From the NCBI GenBank assembly GCA_038049695.1, contig CP142453.1, positions 14,015,501 through 14,079,500 on the forward strand: 64,000 nucleotides of DNA, written 5' to 3'. The notes below the pieces were generated by a model, which was not told the origin of the DNA, made no database searches, and was given only the letters and a program-made list of their open reading frames with translations. The stretch's first letter is position 1, and every line of letters begins with the position of its first letter. This DNA is from Cinnamomum chago (Eukaryota; Streptophyta; Magnoliopsida; Laurales; Lauraceae). Shown one piece after another: positions 12,483 through 22,996 of this stretch. Both the position numbers and the translations under genes were made by a program.

Positions 12483-13740
12483 TCATTGCTAATTTTAATA
12501 TAACAAAAGATTAGCACGAATGAAGCAATAGGATCATAAACATCTTTACCAAGCTAGGAACTGAACTGTTCAATTTGTTTGCAACCCAGATCAAATCAGT
12601 ATCATACTGCCAAGCGAATTGGTTCAATTTAGTCAAACAAATAATAATGAATCTAACTATCAATACTGAATGTAACTAGTTTGCAGTCCCAGCACCCTTG
12701 TTAAACTATGGTCAAAACCTCAATGCAAATCAAAGCATTTATCAATAACTCCAACTTAGTACAGCCCATCTATAGGTTTGTACCAAGAAAAGCGAATTAT
12801 ATCATTAGTCATGTCACGAGTATCTTCTTGTCAAAATTACTGTGGCTAGTTAAGAGGTTCTGACCAATGATTTAAAAGGTTGGGCCCTAAATTGGTGGAG
12901 TTTGAGTCAGACCCAACTAAACCTAGACCCAGTCCTAATGTGAGTCTGGGTTCATGTCTGAGGATCCATATTCCACACCCAAGCCCACGCCAAACTATAA
13001 TAAATCAGGTGCAGTCAGGAGCATGGCTGCAAACTAAATACATATTATAAAAGAAATATCATACTGATAGTATTATTCTGAAAAGAGTAATTCTAGATAT
13101 GAGTAAGGCATCATTGTGCAGATCTAAAGAAGAAGATTGTTGAAGTTTAGATGCAAAGATCCCAAATGCACCAAAGCAGGATAAAACAAAAGTGATAGAG
13201 AAGAGAAGGAAGCAGGGGGAAGGGAGACAGAACTTCTGGGAGTCGATGGACGGGTTAGTACGAGATATTCCCATTGAAGCATTATATATAATTGGAAATA
13301 GACATTAATGGTCACGCTGGGAAAAAAGGAGCTGACTATCACCAAACTCACGAACGAAATGGACTTGGAGAGAGAGAGAGAGAGGTTGTCCTTGACTTTG
13401 TTGGGGCATTTGACCCTGCAAAAGCTAGTACATACTTTGAGAAGTCAGAGGACTACCTTACGATCATTGCCAACTATGCAACTAGTGCAAGGCACTCATT
13501 CACATGCCAATTTGTTTCATGTAATTGAATTCCTAGGAATTCTAAGACTTGCACTTCTCAATGTCCTTTAAAAATGAAGAAAGAAAATGAATATCCAAAA
13601 ATGACCATCAAATAATCTCCCCTTTAATAGAAAATGTGCACTAGACCATTGGATTGACTGTATATTCATGCAAATGGATTGGACATATGAGCCACGAATG
13701 AAGGGGTTAGGGGCCATAGGATTGGGGTCAAACTCAATAC
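12482..13740. other. Upstream of thioredoxin exon 1, no gene seen
   Basis: AT-rich stretch without credible ORF; a short (GA)n run is at 13369-13383. If the leader exon at 17.8 kb is real, this is part of the leader intron. Confidence 0.5.
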
Positions 13741-13744
13741 TTGG

Positions 13745-16700
13745 GGCGGTCCCACATGGATCTTTCCACACCCCCAGGTCCCATTCCTAGATGGGCCCCA
13801 CAGAAAAAGTCATGGTGAGTTCGTGCTTCGCACCAAAACAAATCCCTTCTTTATTTAGTTAAAGTTGTTTTTACTGGTGTCATTTAATAGGCCAATTAGG
13901 ATTTGGATATGCATTTAATTAGGGAAAGAATCTGTAAATAGGCTATAAAGTCTTAAATGTGGTTATATGGGAGAATTATTGCTTGCAATTGGAATGAAAA
14001 GGTTTCTTTGAAGAGTTCTGCGAAAGTAATGATTCCTCTTTTTTCTTTTTCTTTTTTGACAAAACTCTCTCCACGCTAGTTCGCGCACCTATACATATGG
14101 TCAAAGAGGTCCACCCATCTCTTGGGCGATCAAAACCCTTAGATGATACCCTAGTAATTTATGAAACACTAAAGAGACAACAAACACCAACTGCAAACAT
14201 GTAGAACTTAAATCATATCAGATCTTCCAACGTGCTTCTATATTTCCTTAGTACATGAGTTTCCAACAAGTTGAATGTGCAACCCCATGATTGAGTAAAG
14301 AACAAGTCAGTTAGGTCTTGTTTTATAGTAAGTTAGCAATATACCGAAAACGCTAATTTGATGTGATTTCTCAATCTAATAACCAAATCAACTCAAATCA
14401 CATTAAATTTGGGTTGGGTTTGGAATGGGTCAAATATGTCCTACTGCATATCTGGTATCAGAGTCAGATTTTGGATCCCACACACTAAATGGGAGAAAAA
14501 GACTCCTCAGAAGTCAGAAGAATACAGATGTGGAGATGCCAATACAACCATAGGAAATGACTAAATCAGCCATTAATACAAATCAACAACTTGAACACAC
14601 GAGGAAAGCACATGAGAAGTTGACTGCAGAACTCACCATCCAAACTGCTCGATTCAAAGGACTAAATCAGTCATGAATAAAAATCAACAACTTGAACACA
14701 CGAGGAAAGCACATGAGAAATTGACTGCAGAACTCACAACACAAGCTGCTCAATCAACCACAGTCAATCAATCGCAGTGGTCATTCAGAGACAAGAAACT
14801 CTAGTAAGAATGGACTCCAGTCTTGCAAATTTAGAGACTAATCATCCTACGAGTAATCATCGAGATGAAGGACCAAATATTTGGAATCAATGAAATCACA
14901 CCGCACCTAATGTTGATTGAGATTTTTTTTTTTTTTTTTTTTGAATGGCAATGTTGATCGAGATTTATGCATTAAAATCGTGATTCCTGAATATGATGGA
15001 AATTTTAAATCAAATGAGTTCAGGGATCAGCAAGTGCACATAGAAAACGCTTTTTTGCACACAAGCCAATAACTAAGGGTCATAATGTCACACTGGTGGC
15101 AACTCAATTTTGTTGTTGTGGCAATAAGGTGAACAAAATGGCAAAGGAAAAGGAATGAGACAGAATATGGACTGAATTAAGAAGTGGTTGAGATATGAAA
15201 TCTCTTGAGACAAAGGGCTTGTTTGTGTAATGCTGCGGAAGAGGAAATCCTGGTTTCCTCTTCTACGGAAAAGGAAGTCTAAAGGGAATGGGGGCTGGAT
15301 TTGGAAACTCTCTCTCAAGATGAAATAGCGCCCAAAAAATTAGGCTTTCTGTGGAAACGATAGTTGCACCAGATGTGTGAGAAAGAAATAGGCTCAGAAA
15401 TCCAAATCCGAATCAGCTACTTTTCATTGGATTTCTCACTGGACAAACATGCCCAAAATTACTATCATAAATTACTCCGGGGATCCCAAATCTCATGATT
15501 TAAGGCAATGGTATCATTCAATTGTTGACTACTCCAAGGATTTCTTAGTGATGCAAGTCCAATGTAGCTTAGACGAGCCTGAAGATGCTTGAGTTCAGTG
15601 CTATTATCATGGTGTGAGATTAGAGATGAAAAATCTTCTTGCCTTTCAGAATTTGGATAGTGTTGATGAACTCATCAACATGTTGTAAAAGCCGAGGATA
15701 TTCCAAATCACCGCCCTTGACTGTACAATGGCCTTAAGTGAAGATAAGTCCTAACAAGAGGAGCAATCCAGTTGGAAAGGCTCTTTCTAAACCTAAATGT
15801 CAGGGTGGGGTCATACTTTAAGTATAATCAACTGGTGCATGATCATACAGGATACAAAACAAGTAAACTTAGTACAATGTGAGATTGATGCACAAAATAC
15901 ACCTGAGAACTCCTAAGGGCAAAGAGACAAAGCAAGAGCAAGAGGATCCAAATAATGATGATGAAGAGGAAGATTATAAGGATCTTAGTAAGTTAGCAGT
16001 GATTGACCTAAAACTCTAATGGTTCTTGAGTTACTAATGAATGTGTTGACTCCCACAAATGACAAAACTGGCTTCATCGCAGTATTTTCTGCACTTTATG
16101 CAAGGTTGACAACATGAGTTGCTATTTGGTTATTAACTGTAATTGTACTAAAATGTGATTTCATAGGCTAGACACGCTAAAATTAAAAGTTTACAAACAT
16201 TCATGACCCTAAAAAAAAATTATCGCTTGCAAAGGGTGATGAAGTACACATTCAGCTTAGGAGTCGTCAAGCCACATCCGCTTTTTCATGGGTGATGCAT
16301 CCAAAGACGGTGTGTTGTGTATTGTTGTCTAGATGGATGCAGCGCACATTCTTTTGGGAAGGCCATGTATTTATGAGCAGGTGGCAATAAATTATCCAAG
16401 GGCCAAGACATGCACATTGGCGATCTCTCTCTCTCTATATATATATATATATTGCATTTCAGTCAATGATGCTAACACCACCAGGCAAAGACTCGATGAT
16501 AGGATCAATTACAGAATCTCTTCAAGTGCAGCATGTTTACAAAGGCAACGCTAATCTAGGGATAAGCTCAAGGGCAAGCTTCTTTCAAGCAGGTGGAAAT
16601 AGTGCACGACTAGCAAGATCTAGGCCCAACCATCCAGGGCCAAGAATTAAACTCAAAACCAAGCCTAGCCAAATTAAGCCAAATCCAGACCTAAGTCCAT

Positions 16701-17270
16701 ATTTCAGTCCAGTTTGATTTAGTAACAAGCCTAAAACAGATGGCACTCCACCCTATACGTACCCGATCCATGTGGGGGTCCATTGTCCCATTTAATTGAT
16801 GCACACATTTTGTAAAGTAAATACTTCTCATGTTTATTCTTTATTTAGTTCAATTTGTAATATGAGTTTCACTCATGTCATTTAATAGATTGGTTAGGAT
16901 TTAGATATGCATTTGATGTGGGAAAGGAGTCTGCAAATAGGCTATAAAGCCATAAAACAGGTTTTATAGGGACACCATTGATTTCTTGTTTCGTTTTTTT
17001 ACAAAACTCTCCTCAAGCAAGTTCAAGCACCTATATTCCAAGAGATCTGTCAATCTCTCTGGCGATCACCACCCTTAGATGATACCCCCAATCATCTCGG
17101 AAACAATAAATTGACATCTGATCACCTAATTCAAGCATGTAGAACATAGGGAAGGGGAAAAAAAAGCAAATCTTCCAACATTCTTCTACATTTCCTTGTT
17201 CTTACCCAATTTTCCCCCAAGTTAAACGTGCAAATCCATGGTTGTGAAAATAACATCAGGGTAGTTCCAT
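13745..17270 (+). mobile_element. Decayed Ty3/gypsy-type LTR retrotransposon (two LTRs, gag and protease remnants)
   Basis: Segments around 13830-14300 and 16820-17260 are diverged direct copies (shared: ATTTAGTT, TCATTTAATAG, AATAGGCTATAAAG, ACAAAACTCTC, CCCTTAGATGATACCC, CATGTAGAAC), read as the two LTRs. After the left one, TGGTATCAGAGTCAG at 14453-14467 resembles the initiator-Met tRNA primer site. Between them, readings recall a gag domain (YYHGVRLEMKN, VDELINM, near 15600-15690) and a protease-to-RT link (MDAAHILLGRPCIYEQVAIN at 16333-16392, compare the usual MDACHLLLGRPW). Numerous stops; no RT, RNase H or integrase remains, so it is internally deleted. It probably sits in the thioredoxin leader intron. 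Confidence 0.75.
14559..14757. repeat. 101-bp tandem duplication inside the gag remnant
   Basis: Two copies starting GACTAAATCAG at 14559 and 14660 share the block CAACTTGAACACACGAGGAA and differ at a few bases. It arose after or during decay of the LTR element. Confidence 0.85.
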
Positions 17271-17778
17271 CTAATATCATTTGAACATATCAATATATCA
17301 AGAAAGTCAAAGTTTTTACATAGCCATGTGTTCCAAACACCCCGAAGACTGACATGAATGTTTTATTCCCCCAGTAATTCCATTTTCTGCATAAACCTAA
17401 ACATTTTCTACCGTTTGGCTTGAGGGGAAAAAAAAATCTCTACACTGAAACATGATTTCCTCCACTGGTGTAAGAAATAGAGAAAACGTTTTCAACCTCT
17501 TAATTCCAAATCTGCTTTTCCACGGAAAACGGAATCTGAGGAAAATGTCAACAGCGAACAACGAAAAATATAGAATTCTCTCCCTCGTGTAGAGAAAACA
17601 ATCATAAATCTCTATTCCATCTCACAAACACCCCACCAAACTACCCTAAATTGCAGAAACTTCCACACATCACGCAATCAAATGAGAAAGAAGAAACTGG
17701 ATCAAAAGAAAGACGCAATCACCAGAAAGTTCCTTGAAATTGAAGAAAACTCAACCTAATCTCAAACCGGAAAAGTAC

Positions 17779-17975
17779 CTGAAATTGATCTTGAAATCGC
17801 CCAGATCAATTTCTCAGGGATCAAATCGCCATCTCCGCCCGAATATATTCGAGAAACAAGAACAGATTCGGATGTTTCTGGAAGATGAAACCGATACGAA
17901 GAAACAAAGATCTGGAAACGGACGAAACCCTAATTCGCAGAAAACGACCCGAGTTTCGGACCTCTAGTGGTAATA
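17779..17975 (-). other. Putative non-coding leader exon of the thioredoxin gene
   Basis: Read on the minus strand, this stretch looks like a plant 5' leader: it is pyrimidine-rich, has a telo-box (AAACCCTAA on the plus strand, 17925-17933) of the kind common near plant start sites, and ends in a good donor, TTTCAG then GTACTTTTCC, at 17779. A TATA-like TTTATATTA lies near 17974-17984. No coding ORF of length is present; one minimal upstream ORF of three codons (ATG GCG ATT TGA) is at 17832-17821. The next gene downstream on the strand is the thioredoxin coding exon at 12108, so I infer a leader intron of about 5.6 kb. Transcript data are lacking; it could belong to an unrelated transcript. 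Confidence 0.5.
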
Positions 17976-18054
17976 TAAAAAAGATGAAGGGAGACCAACA
18001 CCGAGACCGAAATCTAGGAAATTTATGTGAAACGGACCGAGACGACCCTACGTA

Positions 18055-19001
18055 ACGGAAGCTGAGCTGGACTTGTCGTATTGACGAAAGTACCCCTATG
18101 GGTTTCGTGAACGATGGGGGGATTCCTGCCGGGTTTGAGGGAAAAGACGTGGGGTGTTTTGGTCAATTCGAGTGATGACTTCGAGTCATCGGGATCGGCT
18201 GGGAGCCTGGGACACATGTTTGTCGGTTTGGCGGAGGCATGTGGTGGATTGATTGCTAGTCTTATACAAAACTAGAGGAGAAATGGTCGAATGTATTTCG
18301 CGCCATCCTTTAATACTATTGCTGTGGGGGCCACGTCTGTGTTGGATAAATTCAGAAGGAGGTTTTGTATATACCCCCTCAATTTATAGAATTTGTAAAT
18401 ACGTTCATGTGATTTTAGTATTTACATATATTTCATATCTTTTCAATTTAATACTTTCTATATCCCAAAATTTACTAGTCATAACGACCACTAAAAGATT
18501 TGTGTTGGATTTTCAAAAAATGACGACTTTATCCTTAAATTCAATTAAAAAAAATATAAATACGTCATTATTTATAAAAATGTCATTATTTTATCTCAAG
18601 TCATAATCTACTCTTTCAAATTCTCAGGTGCACATGCACACCAAATCCTGTATTTGAGACTTTCGATTAATTTAATCAGCGGTTGTGCACGGAAGCTAAC
18701 CTGGACTTGTTGTATTGACGAAAGCACCCCTATTGGGATTCGTGGATGAGGGGAGATTCGTGCGGGTTTTGAGGGAAAAGATGTGCGGTGTTTTGGTCAT
18801 TTCGAGTGATGACTTCGAGTCATCGTGATCGGCTGGGACATATGTTTGTCGTTTTGGCGGAGAGGCATGTGGTGGATTGCTAGTCTTATACAAAACTGGG
18901 AGGAGAAATGGTCGCATCTGTTTCGCGCCATCCTTCTTTACTATTGCCTGTGGAATTCAATCCTTATGTGGGGCCCACGTCTGCGTTGGATAAATTGAGA
19001 A
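18055..19001. repeat. Direct duplication of a 0.3-kb segment upstream of the thioredoxin leader
   Basis: 18055-18357 and 18689-19001 are diverged direct copies, both starting ACGGAAGCT and ending near GTTGGATAAATT. Shared blocks include GAGTGATGACTTCGAGTCAT, GCATGTGGTGGATTG and AGTCTTATACAAAACT. The 331-bp spacer is AT-rich with no gene. The block lies immediately upstream of the putative leader exon, so it may duplicate promoter sequence; it could equally be a repeat family member. Confidence 0.85.
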
Positions 19002-20270
19002 ATTTATTTCCAAGCTGATGCTCTGACAAAAACACCTTTTGGGCATGGATTTCTTGCACTTTTCTTTGCTAGCATGGAAAATTCATGTTTGGTGAATAGG
19101 GGAAAAGCTCAGAAATGATTCTCCCTTTCTTCTCTTCTGATTATTTTGGCAATCAGACCCTCCCTTAACCAATTCTGTCCGCACGAATGAAGAAATGCAG
19201 AGCTACAGTTCTCTCAACATTAGCACATAGGTCACAGGCTTTTTCAATTTTTTTGTTTTTGTGGCCATCAATCAAGTGTGTTTTTTTTTATAACGCAGGT
19301 TCCAACCTTTTGTGCCAAAATAATTCCTACGAATCCAGAAGAGAAAGTCAGGTAAAATTTCTCTTTGGTTACAATATGGTAGTGCAATTTTGTACCCATA
19401 ACCTCTAAGTGCAAACCCCTCAATCAAGATTTGAACCGTTAAATTTATTTAAAGGGTTCAAAATAGCTATCACACTAGATATTAGCCGTTGATTTGTAAC
19501 GGCCTTTGAGATATTAGCAAAAATGTTAAAAAAATAATAGATGATCAATTTTGGACTTTTATGGACTCCTTTTGAACGATAGGAACCATTCAAACCATTC
19601 AGAAAGCCAAAAAGGGCAGTGATTTAAATTTAGTACTTCTATTCATCATGAATTATTAGAAAATGACAACAAAAAAATACAAATAGTTGATCTGCCACAG
19701 TGCAAACAATGTAATTTTTTGGCAAAAAAAAAAATCATGGGTCCTCCTTGGCTGGATAGATAACTACTACTATTAGAAAATGTAAAATGTTACATTCCAT
19801 CTAGTGTAAGAGCCCTCTTAAAAACAGTTATGTGCCTAAGGTGGCCACGGCCTTAGAAGCATTAGAAACATAAATGGTTTTCTATGAAAAAATCATGTCA
19901 TGTCATGTTGGGTCTGGAAACCTTGGTGACGAAAGAGAAAGCTTGGTTGAGAGAGAGAGCGCTTTAATTAGCATAAACAAGTGGTCATAGAATGTTTTGG
20001 ACGAGGAATTACAAAAGGAACAATGGTCATAGATAAATTTTAAGAAAATTGATTTGGTAGTCAAATTTGAAAGTTAGAAGTTCATCTCTATAATATGATA
20101 TAATATAATAATTCACAGTTTAAGAGATAGGTCAAGCATTGATGGAGAAGATGTACATGATGGTATATAAAATTGACAAACGAGGCTAATGTCATAGAGG
20201 AATTCCTTGGACCAGTGAAATTTGGTTAGCGGCTTGACACTATTATTAGCATAGAGGAATTCAAAAGGCT
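19002..20270. other. Intergenic, no gene seen
   Basis: AT-rich, between the duplicated segment and a SINE. No credible ORF, repeat boundary or RNA gene recognised. Confidence 0.5.
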
Positions 20271-20442
20271 AATCCCGAGGGGTAGCTCAGTTGGCCTAAG
20301 ACTACGGTTTGCACCCGGAGGTTGTGGGTTCTAAACTGCTCTACCACACTGGGGCCACAGGGGAATTTTATCTGGCTTTCTCTCCTGGGCCCGTAGGGAT
20401 TATTCTGGCCCAAAGGGCTGGGAACCCTACATTATAAAAAAA
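20271..20442 (+). mobile_element. tRNA-derived SINE with 8-bp target duplication
   Basis: tRNA-like head with A box GGGGTAGCTCAGTTGGCC and B box GGTTGTGGGTTCTAAAC, a body containing GGGCCCGTAGGGATTATTC, then a poly(A) tail. AAAAGGCT stands at 20263-20270 and after the tail at 20443-20450. The tRNA part lacks a proper acceptor stem, so it is not a tRNA gene. Confidence 0.85.
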
Positions 20443-21228
20443 AAAAGGCTGAATTGGAGCTTTTCATTCCCTTGTACAGAAACCTCATTCATTTCTTGAG
20501 TTATAGTTGATAGGCATTGAGATTTTTATTCGGCTGCGATTGTTTAAGGAAAATTATACATTTTCACCGATTTTCTACTTTCAATCCCATTTTCCATACA
20601 TCAGGCTTTTCATCTCTATTTAATATTTATACTAGACAGAAATATATAAATATCTACATTTTTATTTATTTTCGTGTGTGATTTGTTTATATTAATCTCA
20701 TCTTAATATATGGATCTTAATCTTTAATCATATACTAGCAAAACATGCTCGCGCTAAGCCCGGGCCCATAAATAAAAATACGTCCAATTTGTGGCTATTT
20801 TATGAGATATTAGTTAATGAAAAATAAATATAAAATAAATAAATATACCATTTAGTACGGTTCGAAGCATGGTCCAGCTCGGCATTTATATAAAGTAAAT
20901 ATTATTTTGTATATAAATGAGTATGAAACTTCAAGTCTTATGTAAATTAACATCGATGTTTATGTATTTATTTTAGTAATTTCAACTTTATTTCAAGTTG
21001 AAAACCCTAAAAGTCCGTAAAGTCTATTTTTATTTATATAAAAAGCAAATTTAAAAATATAAAATTGGAATGGGCATGGACAGCATGGTACAGCACAGCA
21101 CGGCTGGGGTGACCTGAAAGTGGGCCATGTTTATTTGACAAAAGTTCAAATCTTATTTTTATTTGAGGATTACCGGATGTCTTTATATCTTAACAAAAAA
21201 TATAAATTGCCAGGCCAACAACCACTAT

Positions 21229-21467
21229 AGAATTCCCCGTTAATCTGCATCTAGTGTGTGGCATTTTTTTTATTTTCTTTAACTAAGATACCCATGTATG
21301 ATTTTTTTTTTCTCTAGTTGGCCTGGTGGTTTGAATTCATATAAATAGAACTCCCCGTTAATCTGCATCTAGTGTGTGGCATTTTATTTTATTTTCCTTA
21401 ACTAAGATACCCATGTATGATTTTTTTTTTCCTCTAGCTGGCCTGGTGGTTTGAATTCATATAAAGA
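21229..21467. repeat. 118-bp tandem duplication
   Basis: Two adjacent copies, 21229-21346 and 21347-21467, share TAATCTGCATCTAGTGTGTG, AACTAAGATACCCATGTATG and TGGCCTGGTGGTTTGAATTC; they differ mainly in T-run lengths and a few substitutions. Confidence 0.9.
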
Positions 21468-22990
21468 AGCTTAATAAAAGTGAACTCTTAATTGATTGAT
21501 AGAACTTCTCTCTTAAAATTGATTTGATATTAGAGTTCAATTTTGCAATCGATTAGCAAATTGGACTCCAATTTCAAAATCGACGCCCGCGTTTATAATA
21601 TATTATAACAGCTTTACAATATAGTATTTTATTATCATCATTATTATTGTGATTATTATTATTATGTTTTGCTTCGCTAGTCATGCATCTCATACGCTAC
21701 ATGATGTCTTTAATCAATTGAGCTATACGAAGGATTGTAGTTTATTTATTTACATTCCTTTTTGACCCATTACACTTTTCTAAATACTTTCATATAAAAA
21801 AAGGTTATTTTAAAAAACCGCACGTTAGGGTTTGCTCGTTTGCATATAATGAATTCCTCTAATTTAACATCTTTTGAAGAGAGTGACATCTTACCCCAGT
21901 GGTGAGACACAACAGTTTTCACTGGGGTGACATGTGTGAATCCCTACAACCTTATATGCGCGAGTTGTCTTTTTGCATGTGCGAGTTTTTATCACCCCAC
22001 ATGTGCAAGTCTCTTTAGAGACTTTGCCCCTTAATTGGAATTAATAAAAGAATCTTTCAAAAATTTAAATTTATAGGAGATTGAGTCTCAAGATTTTTAC
22101 ATTAAAATGGAAATTTTCATATGCTCTAAAGACATGATTTAGCACCAATAAGAATTTTTTTTCTTATAATTATTATAAAAAATACTTTCAAACAGATATG
22201 CATAAAAAGCTCCTTTGCACGACATATTATCCTTGCTTCCATAACTTCTGATTCACCAAAAATGACCTTTTTTTGGTTAAAATACATAATTGGTATTTCG
22301 AATATTTATTTTGCTGGAATGCATTAAATTATAAAAATTATATGCCTTCAATAAAGATGGGCATTTATAATTACTTTTCTATTTTCGCATATTTAAACAA
22401 ACAAGTGAAAAGGAAAGGGTGTTTATTGAAAACGCCCTTCAATCATTAATAACAATGAAAGACAATACAGAGGAAATCTTTTAAATAAGTCCCTAAGTTA
22501 TTTTAAAAAAGGACACATGTTTTAACACTTTTCAAATTAGCTCACTAGTTTTCCAATAGATTTTCAATTAAGAATATCCAACAATTTAAAGGTATATCCG
22601 ACCATTTAAAGGTATTTTTGGCAAATTTTTCCCTCAATATTTTAAAAATACTCAAACTACCGTTCATTTAAAACTATGATATGGTTTCAACAGCCACTAC
22701 ATGCAGTCATCACTGTTGGAACATTGATTGTCTTTATTCATTGCGAAGCTGACGATGAAGAAAATGAGGAGAATATAAAGGAAGTGATGGAGAGTTTTAT
22801 TTCAATAAAAAAAAATTCGGTGTTTAAAGAAAATGAATAAAAAATGTTGCTAGAAAATAACTTTAAATAAACAGATGTCATTAATTGTGAACTTCCTAGA
22901 AAACTTAAGGACTCGTTTGGGAAGTTTTAAAATTTGTGTGCTTTTTAAAAATAAGGCAGAAAAGTAAGGACGTTTTTGAAAATTTCCGTA
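21468..22990. other. Intergenic, upstream of the PYG7-like gene
   Basis: Very AT-rich. Contains an ATT-rich stretch near 21636-21666. The last 250 bp before 22997 should hold the promoter, but I see no TATA box placed well enough to call. Confidence 0.5.
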
Positions 22991-22996
22991 ACAAAG

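Noticed and set aside
17734..17967. 77-codon plus-strand ORF
   Set aside because: Antisense to the putative thioredoxin leader exon; composition bias only.
18253..18606. 117-codon plus-strand ORF
   Set aside because: It starts in a duplicated non-coding segment and continues into AT-rich sequence; no domain, and the second copy of the duplication is not open.
20271..20350. Possible tRNA gene
   Set aside because: It has A and B boxes but no matching acceptor stem and runs into a SINE body with poly(A) tail and target duplication.
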